Shown here: in pieces, positions 1-5,373 of the stretch
Numbering within the stretch: position 1 is the stretch's first letter
Layout of the letters: the number at the start of each line of letters is the position of its first letter
NCBI GenBank assembly: GCA_000432915.1
Contig: HF995209.1
Location: 52,290-57,667, forward strand
DNA from: Firmicutes bacterium CAG:194
Lineage (GTDB): Bacteria; Bacillota; Clostridia; Lachnospirales; Lachnospiraceae
Reading direction: 5' to 3'
DNA: 5,378 nt
The notes under the pieces: model-generated
What the model was told of the DNA's origin: nothing
The model's database searches: none
The model's input: the letters and a program-made list of their open reading frames with translations, nothing else
Translations under genes and position numbers: made by a program

Positions 1-1201
1 TAGGTGTTGGCTCTGTGATTCCACGCTCTGTACCAGCAAGTTTTGCTGCGAATCCTGATAAGAAGTAGTACTGTGTCTGTTCTGGTGTCAGGATAGATAC
101 TGGAGGAAGTACGCCGAACGCATCTGCTGATAAGAAGATTACGTTGTCAGCTGCAGGACCTGCAGATACACCATTTACCTCTGCTGCAATGTTGTTGATG
201 TGAGAGATCGGATAAGAAACACGAGTATTCTCTGTTACGCTCTTATCATTGAAGTCGATCTTTCCGTCTGCTGCAACAGTAACGTTCTCAAGAAGAGCAT
301 CTCTTCTGATTGCGTTATAGATATCCGGTTCAGATTCTTTGTCAAGACCGATAACTTTAGCGTAGCATCCACCTTCAAAGTTGAATACACCGTTGTCATC
401 CCAACCGTGCTCATCATCACCGATCAGACGTCTCTTTGGATCTGTAGAAAGTGTTGTCTTACCTGTTCCTGAAAGACCGAAGAAGATAGCTGTATGCTTT
501 CCTTCCATATCGCAGTTAGCAGAGCAGTGCATAGAAGCGATACCCTTAAGTGGTAAGTAGTAGTTCATCATAGAGAACATACCCTTCTTCATTTCTCCGC
601 CGTACCATGTATTGATGATAACCTGTTCTCTGCTTGTGATGTTGAATGCTACACATGTCTCAGAGTTAAGACCAAGCTCTTTGTAGTTTTCAACTTTAGC
701 CTTAGAAGCATTGTATACAACGAAATCAGGCTCGAAGTTCTTTAATTCTTCTTCTGTAGGTTTGATGAACATGTTTGTAACAAAGTGAGCCTGCCAAGCA
801 ACCTCAACGATGAAACGAACTGCCATTCTTGTATCAGCGTTTGCGCCACAGAATGCATCAACTACGAATAATCTCTTGTTGCAGAGCTCTTTCTTAGCGA
901 TATCTTTTACTGTTGCCCATACGTTTTCTGGCATTGGATGGTTATCATTCTTGTAGGCATCAGATGTCCACCATACTGTGTCTTTAGAGTTCTCATCCAT
1001 AACGATGTATTTGTCTTTAGGAGAACGGCCTGTATAGATACCTGTCATAACGTTAACAGTATCAAGCTCTGTGTTCTTTCCTACTTCATAACCCTCGAGA
1101 CCAGCTTTTGTCTCTTCTTCGAAAAGCACTTCGTAAGAAGGGTTGTAGACAACTTCAGTTGTTCCGGTAATACCGTACTTTGTTAAATCGATGTTTGCCA
1201 T
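1..1201 (-). CDS. pckA: ATP-dependent phosphoenolpyruvate carboxykinase, C-terminus cut by window edge
   Basis: Cytosolic enzyme interconverting oxaloacetate + ATP and phosphoenolpyruvate + CO2 + ADP (gluconeogenesis, or PEP carboxylation in fermenting anaerobes). The frame runs open from ATG at 1201-1199 to the left edge: 400 residues of a family usually about 530-540, so roughly the last 130 are outside the window. Visible family motifs in order: TGRSPKDK with the substrate-binding Arg at residue 59; YGGEMKKG at 200-207 (metal/substrate lysines); HCSAN at 225-229; the P-loop GLSGTGKTT at 242-250; GDDEHGW at 261-267 (metal-binding aspartates); NTRVSYP near 325-331; and LAGTERGITEP near 388-398. 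The start is supported by AAAGAGGT (1216-1209), 7 bases upstream, and by the natural N-terminus MANIDLTKYG. It is divergent from the mgtE leader. No frameshift or missing catalytic residue is seen in the visible part. Confidence 0.97.
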   Translation of the reverse strand, partial: MANIDLTKYGITGTTEVVYNPSYEVLFEEETKAGLEGYEVGKNTELDTVNVMTGIYTGRSPKDKYIVMDENSKDTVWWTSDAYKNDNHPMPENVWATVKDIAKKELCNKRLFVVDAFCGANADTRMAVRFIVEVAWQAHFVTNMFIKPTEEELKNFEPDFVVYNASKAKVENYKELGLNSETCVAFNITSREQVIINTWYGGEMKKGMFSMMNYYLPLKGIASMHCSANCDMEGKHTAIFFGLSGTGKTTLSTDPKRRLIGDDEHGWDDNGVFNFEGGCYAKVIGLDKESEPDIYNAIRRDALLENVTVAADGKIDFNDKSVTENTRVSYPISHINNIAAEVNGVSAGPAADNVIFLSADAFGVLPPVSILTPEQTQYYFLSGFAAKLAGTERGITEPTP

Positions 1202-1226
1202 TTTTTTTACCTCTTTCTTTATAGTA

Positions 1227-1256
1227 TTATTGCATCACCTGCAGAGCAGGTAATAA
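1227..1256 (-). repeat. Inverted repeat / hairpin in the pckA 5' leader
   Basis: ACCTGC-AGA-GCAGGT at 1237-1251 is a perfect 6-base inverted repeat with a 3-base loop. On the pckA transcript it can be extended by TTATT/AATAA (1256-1252 with 1231-1227) across a one-sided 5-base bulge. It ends about 25 bases before the start codon and is not followed by a T tract on the transcript, so it is not a terminator. It could be a transcript-stabilising 5' hairpin or a protein-binding dyad. The sequence does not decide between these. Confidence 0.5.
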
Positions 1257-1299
1257 GCCTTTTTATAGAGAAGCTGCAGTTATGCGCTCTCCGCTTCTT

Positions 1300-1327
1300 A
1301 TTATACATTATAAACGCGTAAAATCAA
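1300..1327 (-). promoter_or_regulatory. Probable pckA promoter
   Basis: On the minus strand, TTGATT (1327-1322, 4 of 6 to TTGACA) is followed after 16 bases by a perfect TATAAT (1305-1300). The predicted start near 1293 gives a 5' leader of about 90 bases. A second TATAAT (1312-1307) lies in the spacer but has no well-placed -35. A 6-base inverted repeat, AGAAGC (1269-1274) and GCTTCT (1293-1298), straddles the predicted start and could be an operator. No convincing CcpA cre site was found. Confidence 0.6.
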
Positions 1328-1428
1328 TAAAAATATTTGAAATTATAGGAGAATTTGGCATAACTAACAATTAAGAATAAAAGGCTGTGAAAAACGGTAA
1401 ACGGAATGTAAATATTCTGTAAAGCAGG

Positions 1429-1457
1429 TTGCAAATGAAAAAAGGCGGTGTTATACT
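1429..1457 (+). promoter_or_regulatory. Probable promoter of the mgtE leader
   Basis: TTGCAA (1429-1434, 4 of 6) and TATACT (1452-1457, 5 of 6) are separated by 17 bases. The predicted transcription start near 1464 is about ten bases before the first arm of the leader's closing stem (1474), so the RNA would start just ahead of its folded domain. The stretch between the two divergent promoters (about 1328-1428) is AT-rich and holds nothing else I recognise. Confidence 0.6.
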
Positions 1458-1490
1458 GCTTTCGTATTCAAAAAACAGGAGGTGACAGGC

Positions 1491-1634
1491 ATGGACAGCC
1501 CTGACGGTAATAGTCGAAGTACGAAATACGGTGTAAGTTCTGAAAAAGAATACAGATGGCTGCGTATGTCTGATCTGCAGCTGTTTTTGGATCATGGGAA
1601 ATTCAGAAAAATTTCCTGTTATTTGTCATGTTGA
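1491..1634 (+). CDS. Putative 47-residue leader peptide upstream of mgtE
   Basis: Small ORF starting ATG (1491) and ending TGA (1632-1634), preceded by a perfect AGGAGGT (1477-1483 region) at about 7 bases spacing. That signal is as strong as that of mgtE, so translation is plausible. The product begins MDSPDGNSRSTKYG and has a mixed charged/aromatic remainder ending in SCYLSC. There is no signal peptide or membrane segment, and I recognise no family. The early D-S-P-D run recalls the acidic/proline N-terminus of enterobacterial MgtL (MEPDP), which is linked to ribosome destabilisation at low Mg2+. That is an analogy, not homology. Codons 12-15 contain the antiterminator strand, so ribosome position could set terminator choice. 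The alternative is that the ORF is incidental and the RNA fold is the sensor. It is not in frame with mgtE. Confidence 0.45.
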   Translation: MDSPDGNSRSTKYGVSSEKEYRWLRMSDLQLFLDHGKFRKISCYLSC

Positions 1635-1680
1635 AATTGAGGTAATGACAGAATATTGTATCTTTTTCCCTGCACCGTAT
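1526..1680 (+). promoter_or_regulatory. Antiterminator pairing: 1526-1535 with the terminator's left arm 1671-1680
   Basis: ATACGGTGTA (1526-1535) is complementary to TGCACCGTAT (1671-1680) over ten consecutive positions, nine Watson-Crick and one G-U. The second segment is the 5' arm of the intrinsic terminator plus the first base of its loop, so the two pairings are mutually exclusive. The upstream pairing replaces the terminator's G-U (1677-1692) with a C-G. P3 of the leader overlaps 1532-1535 and could compete for the antiterminator strand. This is the classic geometry of transcription attenuation. The complementarity is seen directly, and its use in vivo is inferred. Confidence 0.6.
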
Positions 1681-1708
1681 GAATTGTTCTATGGTGCATT
1701 ATTTTTTT
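1671..1708 (+). terminator. Intrinsic terminator (attenuator) just upstream of mgtE
   Basis: The stem TGCACCGTA (1671-1679) pairs with TATGGTGCA (1690-1698) over nine pairs with one G-U and a 10-base loop, followed by TTATTTTTTT (1699-1708). It ends four bases before the AAGGAGG of mgtE and has no upstream coding gene other than the small leader ORF. Its natural role is therefore conditional control of mgtE rather than ending another operon. No separate promoter is visible between it and mgtE. Confidence 0.85.
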
Positions 1709-1726
1709 AATAAGGAGGAAGATACG

Positions 1727-3103
1727 ATGACGAAGTATGTAGAAGAACTGATCCGGATCATCCGCAGCAATCTTTCCAAGGAAGAACTGGCTGACCGGTT
1801 ATCCGATTACCATGATAATGATATTGCAGAAAGTCTGGAGTCTCTGACCGAGCAGGAACGTAAAAAACTGTATGCGGCACTTGGCATGGAACGCATGGCA
1901 GAGATATTTGCGTATGTAGACGATGCGGAGCCGTATTTAAAGGAATTGTCACTGGAAAGCGTGGCAAGACTTGTTTCCGAAATGGATTCCGACGATGCGG
2001 TTGATATGCTCGAAGAGCTGGACGAAGAAGAAAAGAGCAAGATCCTTGCCATGCTGGACGAAGAAGCGGGAGAGGATGTCAAGCTGCTTTTGTCTTATGA
2101 GGACGATGAAATCGGTAGTCTGATGACGACAAATTTCATCGTGATCCATAAGGATCTGACTGTCAGACAGGCAATGCGTGAGCTTGTCAAGCAGGCGGGA
2201 GAAAACGATAACATTTCCACGATCTATGTAACAGACAGGGAAGGCAAGTTTTACGGAGCCATTGAACTGCAGGATCTGATCATTGCCAGGGAATATACCG
2301 AGCTTGACGATCTGATCAGTAAATCCTATCCGTATGTCATGGATCATGAAAAGATCGGTGACTGTATCGAAAAGATCAAGGATTATGCGGAGGATTCCAT
2401 TCCTGTTCTTTTGGAAGATCACAGTATTGCAGGTATTATCACAGCGCAGGATATCATTGAGGTTGTCGATGACGAAATGGGTGATGATTATGCAAAGCTC
2501 GCCGGTTTGACTGCAGAAGAGGATCTGCATGAGACGACAAAGGAAAGCATGAAAAAAAGACTGCCATGGCTGATCATCCTGCTGTTTCTCGGAATGGTGG
2601 TATCGACTGTGGTCGGTGCGTTTGAAACGGTTGTTGCGGTCTTACCGATCGCCATGTGTTTCCAGTCCCTGATCCTGGATATGGCGGGAAATGTCGGAAC
2701 GCAGTCACTTGCCGTAACGATCCGTGTGCTCATGGACGAAAATCTGACAACAAAACAGAAGTTCCTTTTAATAGGAAAAGAGTGCAAGATCGGATTTTTC
2801 AACGGGGCATTCCTTGGTATTCTGGCATTGATCTTTTTAGGACTGTATATCTTCCTATTTAAACACTACAGCATTGCATTCTCCTTTTTTATCTCCGGTT
2901 GTGTCGGTGCATCCCTGATCGGTGCAATGGTGGTGTCCAGCCTTGTCGGTACGATCGTTCCGATGCTGTTTAAAAAGATAGGAGTTGATCCTGCAGTTGC
3001 TTCCGGCCCATTGATCACAACGATCAATGACCTGGTTGCGATTGTGGTATATTACGGACTGGTCATGCTCATACTCATTGATATGCTGCATCTGGCAGGG
3101 TAG
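1727..3103 (+). CDS. mgtE: MgtE-type magnesium transporter with CBS domains
   Basis: Inner-membrane Mg2+ channel/transporter of 458 residues, the usual size. Order: acidic helical MgtE N-domain (about 1-125, rich in D/E around 85-127), CBS pair (about 130-250; second CBS begins near YPYVMDHEKI), acidic plug/linker helix (about 246-265, VVDDEMGDDYAKLAG), then a membrane domain with about five hydrophobic helices (about 279-455). The pore signature is seen as DMAGNVGTQS (318-327) and DPAVASGPLITTINDL (421-436). D435 probably matches the pore aspartate known from the Thermus enzyme. In that family Mg2+ binding between the acidic N-domain, CBS and plug closes the pore. The start chosen is ATG 1727, with AAGGAGG at 1712-1718 and 8 bases spacing. 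An in-frame ATG at 1679 would begin inside the terminator stem, without a ribosome binding site, and add 16 unlikely residues. Expression is probably set by the leader attenuator. No clear terminator follows. Confidence 0.96.
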   Translation: MTKYVEELIRIIRSNLSKEELADRLSDYHDNDIAESLESLTEQERKKLYAALGMERMAEIFAYVDDAEPYLKELSLESVARLVSEMDSDDAVDMLEELDEEEKSKILAMLDEEAGEDVKLLLSYEDDEIGSLMTTNFIVIHKDLTVRQAMRELVKQAGENDNISTIYVTDREGKFYGAIELQDLIIAREYTELDDLISKSYPYVMDHEKIGDCIEKIKDYAEDSIPVLLEDHSIAGIITAQDIIEVVDDEMGDDYAKLAGLTAEEDLHETTKESMKKRLPWLIILLFLGMVVSTVVGAFETVVAVLPIAMCFQSLILDMAGNVGTQSLAVTIRVLMDENLTTKQKFLLIGKECKIGFFNGAFLGILALIFLGLYIFLFKHYSIAFSFFISGCVGASLIGAMVVSSLVGTIVPMLFKKIGVDPAVASGPLITTINDLVAIVVYYGLVMLILIDMLHLAG

Positions 3104-3110
3104 GAAGAAC

Positions 3111-3139
3111 GTGAAAATTTAGCAACATATTGCTATAAT
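3111..3139 (+). promoter_or_regulatory. Probable promoter of the deoxyinosine glycosylase gene, with an overlapping dyad
   Basis: GTGAAA (3111-3116, 4 of 6) is followed after 17 bases by a perfect TATAAT (3134-3139), preceded by TG one base away (TGC-TATAAT), an extended -10 element. The start would be near 3146, leaving a leader of about 25 bases. A perfect dyad, TAGCAA-CATA-TTGCTA (3120-3135), fills the spacer and touches the -10. It may be an operator or a weak hairpin after mgtE. It has no T tract and is a poor terminator. Confidence 0.6.
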
Positions 3140-3170
3140 TATAATATAGAAGGAAAGGATCACGTGGATC

Positions 3171-3686
3171 ATGGGAGAGTACGAAACACTTACACATACA
3201 TTTGAGCCGGTTTACAATGCGGATTCGGAAATATTGATCCTTGGCACTTTCCCATCTGTAAAATCCAGACAGCAGCATTTTTATTACGGACATCCGCAAA
3301 ATCGTTTCTGGAAAGTGCTTGCTGCGGTTACAGGAGATGTGCTGCCCACCACGATCGAAGAAAAGAAAGCATTCCTGCTTCGGAATCATATTGCAGTCTG
3401 GGACGTGATCAAAAGCTGCAGCATCATTGGTTCCAGTGACAGCAGTATCAAGGATGTTGTACCGAATGACATTGCAGGGCTGCTGAAAAAAACGAAGATC
3501 CGCATCATAGCCGGGAATGGAAATAAAGCGTGTGAGCTGTATGAGAAGTATTGTCAGGAACATACAAAAGCTGAGATCAGACGCCTGCCATCAACAAGTC
3601 CCGCGAATGCCGCATGGGATTTTGACAGATTATGTGCCAGTTACAGACAGCTATTTGTGCAAAATATTGCTTTACAAGAATTATGA
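3171..3686 (+). CDS. DNA-deoxyinosine (hypoxanthine-DNA) glycosylase, UDG superfamily
   Basis: Predicted base-excision repair enzyme of 171 residues, resembling the hypoxanthine-DNA glycosylase family (UDG family 6), which removes hypoxanthine formed by deamination of adenine in DNA. Seen: ILILGTFPS (21-29), SRxxxFYYGHPQNRFW (32-47), AVWDVIKSC (75-83), a second strand RIIAGNGNKA (111-120), and LPSTSPANA (139-147), the position of the superfamily's HPSP-type motif. N44 in the GHPQN motif matches, from memory, the key Asn reported for the Methanosarcina enzyme. Single-domain and cytosolic, with the full length expected. The start ATG 3171 has a purine-rich AGGAAAGGA at 3151-3159, about 11 bases upstream. 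It lies 67 bases after mgtE with its own promoter, and its 3' end contains the guaA promoter. A less specific UDG-superfamily role is the main alternative. Confidence 0.85.
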   Translation: MGEYETLTHTFEPVYNADSEILILGTFPSVKSRQQHFYYGHPQNRFWKVLAAVTGDVLPTTIEEKKAFLLRNHIAVWDVIKSCSIIGSSDSSIKDVVPNDIAGLLKKTKIRIIAGNGNKACELYEKYCQEHTKAEIRRLPSTSPANAAWDFDRLCASYRQLFVQNIALQEL

Positions 3687-3699
3687 GGATACGTATAAT
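3671..3699 (+). promoter_or_regulatory. Probable guaA promoter, overlapping the end of the glycosylase gene
   Basis: TTTACA (3671-3676, 5 of 6 to TTGACA) is followed after 17 bases by a perfect TATAAT (3694-3699). This is the best sigma-A-type promoter in the window. The -35 lies in the last codons of the upstream gene, whose stop is at 3684-3686. The predicted start near 3706 gives guaA a leader of about 93 bases. No guanine-riboswitch core or PurR-box pair is recognisable. Confidence 0.7.
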
Positions 3700-3727
3700 A
3701 CAACTTATATGATGAATGCATGGCAGA

Positions 3728-3757
3728 CTACAGGGATCGGAATTTACTGATCTGTAG
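3728..3757 (+). repeat. Hairpin in the guaA 5' leader
   Basis: CTACAG (3728-3733) pairs with CTGTAG (3752-3757), and after a two-base GG bulge ATC (3736-3738) pairs with GAT (3749-3751), giving nine pairs around a 10-base loop. There is no T tract, so it is not an intrinsic terminator. It sits about 40 bases before the guaA start and could stabilise the mRNA or bind a regulator. Nothing in it matches a riboswitch I know. Confidence 0.45.
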
Positions 3758-3798
3758 GAAGCAGACGTTAACTAAGAGAAAAAGGAGAAAAGGTTCAC

Positions 3799-5373
3799 AT
3801 GAAAAAAGAAACCGTGATCGTGTTAGATTTTGGTGGACAGTATAATCAGCTTGTGGCAAGACGTGTCCGTGAGTGCAATGTGTACTGTGAGATTTATTCT
3901 TATCGAACAGACATTGCAAAGATTAAGGAAATGAACCCGAAGGGTATTATCTTAACAGGAGGGCCAAACAGTTGTTATGAGCCGGATTCTCCTACGTATT
4001 CCAAGGAACTTTTCGAGCTTGGTATTCCGGTACTCGGACTTTGCTACGGTGCACAGCTTATGATGCATGTGCTGGGAGGAAAGGTCATCACACCGGAAGT
4101 CGGTGAGTATGGCAAGACAGAGATCAACTATATGGAAAATGCGGTTCTGTTTAAAGGGCTTCCTTCCAAGTCCATTTGCTGGATGAGCCATTTTGACCGT
4201 ATTTCAGAGCTTGCTCCGGGATTTGAGGTTGCTGCTTATACAGCAGACTGCCCGATCGCCGCAGCACAGAATGTAGAGAAAAATCTGTATGCGATCCAGT
4301 TCCATCCGGAAGTTTTGCATACGGTAAACGGTACAGAGATGATCAAAAACTTTGTACGCGGTGTCTGTGGCTGCGTCGGCGACTGGAAGATGGATACTTT
4401 CGTAGAGCATACGATCCAAGATGTGCGTGAAAAAGTCGGAGACGGCAAGGTGCTTTTAGCACTTTCCGGTGGTGTGGATTCTTCCGTACTGGCAGCACTT
4501 CTGGCAAAAGCAGTTGGTTCACAGCTTACCTGTGTATTTGTAGATCACGGTCTTCTCAGAAAAAATGAAGGCGACGAGGTTGAAGCCGTATTCGGAAAAG
4601 GCGGCAGCTTTGATATCAACTTCATCCGTGTCAATGCACAGCAGCGTTACTATGATAAATTAGCCGGTGTCACAGAACCGGAGCAGAAGAGAAAGATCAT
4701 CGGAGAAGAATTCATCCGTGTATTTGAAGAAGAAGCAAAGAAGATCGGTGCGGTAGATTTCCTGGCACAGGGAACCATCTATCCGGACGTAGTAGAATCA
4801 GGACTTGGCGGGGAATCCGCAGTCATTAAGTCCCACCACAATGTGGGTGGCCTTCCTGATTTCGTAGATTTTAAAGATATTGTAGAACCGCTTCGTAACC
4901 TGTTTAAGGACGAAGTCAGAAAGGTAGGTCTGGAGCTCGGCCTTCCGGAATACCTTGTGTACCGCCAGCCATTCCCGGGACCGGGACTTGGCATCCGCAT
5001 CATCGGTGAAGTCACAGCGGAAAAGGTGCGTATCGTGCAGGATGCAGATGCGATCTACCGCGAAGAAATAGACAAGGCGGCAGCATCCTACAAGGCAGAA
5101 AACGGCAAAGAAGCACCCTGGATGCCAAACCAGTACTTCGCAGCCCTTACCAATATGCGTTCTGTCGGTGTTATGGGTGATGAGCGTACTTACGACTACG
5201 CCGTTGCAGTCCGTGCAGTCCGCACGGTAGACTTCATGACAGCGGAAGCCGCAGAAATCCCGTTTGCAGTCCTGCAGACCGTAATGAGCCGGATCATCAA
5301 TGAAGTAAAGGGAGTCAACAGAGTATTCTACGACCTGACGAGTAAACCGCCGGGAACGATTGAGTTTGAATAA
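3799..5373 (+). CDS. guaA: GMP synthase (glutamine-hydrolysing)
   Basis: Catalyses XMP + ATP + glutamine to GMP + AMP + PPi + glutamate, the last step of guanine nucleotide synthesis, in the cytosol. 524 residues, full length for the single-chain bacterial enzyme. Class I glutamine amidotransferase domain (about 5-190): nucleophile C82 in GLCYGAQ (80-86), oxyanion region TGGPNS (53-58), H169 and E171 in FHPE. ATP-pyrophosphatase domain (about 198-390): PP-loop SGGVDSS (223-229), FVDHGLLR (247-254), GTIYPDVVES (325-334), and the XMP-contacting loop IKSHHNVGGLP (343-353). C-terminal dimerisation domain (about 400-524) ends in SKPPGTIEFE, the family's usual ending. ATG 3799 has AAGGAG at 3782-3787, about 11 bases away, with a second AAAAGG closer in. 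It is preceded by its own promoter and leader hairpin. No terminator fits in the five bases left. Confidence 0.98.
   Translation: MKKETVIVLDFGGQYNQLVARRVRECNVYCEIYSYRTDIAKIKEMNPKGIILTGGPNSCYEPDSPTYSKELFELGIPVLGLCYGAQLMMHVLGGKVITPEVGEYGKTEINYMENAVLFKGLPSKSICWMSHFDRISELAPGFEVAAYTADCPIAAAQNVEKNLYAIQFHPEVLHTVNGTEMIKNFVRGVCGCVGDWKMDTFVEHTIQDVREKVGDGKVLLALSGGVDSSVLAALLAKAVGSQLTCVFVDHGLLRKNEGDEVEAVFGKGGSFDINFIRVNAQQRYYDKLAGVTEPEQKRKIIGEEFIRVFEEEAKKIGAVDFLAQGTIYPDVVESGLGGESAVIKSHHNVGGLPDFVDFKDIVEPLRNLFKDEVRKVGLELGLPEYLVYRQPFPGPGLGIRIIGEVTAEKVRIVQDADAIYREEIDKAAASYKAENGKEAPWMPNQYFAALTNMRSVGVMGDERTYDYAVAVRAVRTVDFMTAEAAEIPFAVLQTVMSRIINEVKGVNRVFYDLTSKPPGTIEFE

Larger units (their letters stand above)
1464..1708 (+). 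promoter_or_regulatory. Structured 5' leader of mgtE ending in an attenuator (putative Mg2+-responsive element)
   Basis: Transcribed leader of about 245 bases between the promoter and the terminator. Visible pairings: P1, 1474-1483 with 1611-1620 (10 pairs, two G-U), which closes the domain and takes up the AGGAGGT Shine-Dalgarno of the leader ORF; P2, 1486-1492 with 1566-1572 (one G-U) continuing after a small internal loop as 1496-1500 with 1558-1562, which contains the ORF start codon; P3, 1532-1535 with 1551-1554 plus 1538-1541 with 1547-1550, loop GAAAA; and a hairpin 1624-1629 with 1645-1650. Then comes a terminator immediately before the mgtE ribosome binding site. The layout is that of a Firmicutes metal riboswitch or peptide attenuator. 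The conserved M-box segments, as I know them, are absent. Mg2+ as the signal is inferred from the gene controlled. Confidence 0.6.

Noticed and set aside
200..1186. Plus-strand ORFs of 90 and 82 codons on the left side.
   Set aside because: They lie opposite pckA, whose minus-strand frame is unambiguous and open to the window edge.
1386..1402. Possible CcpA cre site (TGTGAAAAACGGTAAAC) between the divergent promoters.
   Set aside because: The spacing between the TG and CG cores is off by one base on both strands, so it does not fit the cre consensus.
1245..1429. Direct repeat AGCAGGT at 1245-1251 and 1423-1429.
   Set aside because: A seven-base match within a few hundred bases is expected by chance, and the flanks do not agree.
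1371..1595. Minus-strand 74-codon ORF opposite the mgtE leader.
   Set aside because: It lacks a convincing ribosome binding site, runs antisense through the leader promoter and the leader ORF, and encodes no recognisable protein.
1411..1657. AATATTCTGT (1411-1420) is perfectly complementary to ACAGAATATT (1648-1657).
   Set aside because: The first copy lies upstream of the predicted transcription start, so the two cannot pair in the leader RNA. An AT-rich 10-base match is plausible by chance.
1949..2530. Minus-strand 193-codon ORF within mgtE.
   Set aside because: Antisense shadow of a clearly coding, full-length mgtE; no ribosome binding site or recognisable domain.
3104..3145. Terminator after mgtE.
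   Set aside because: The only hairpin (3120-3135) is AT-rich, six pairs long and not followed by a T tract. It fits better as part of the downstream promoter.
3075..3563. Minus-strand 162-codon ORF opposite the glycosylase gene.
   Set aside because: Shadow of a gene with recognisable family motifs. It also crosses the intergenic promoter and the end of mgtE.
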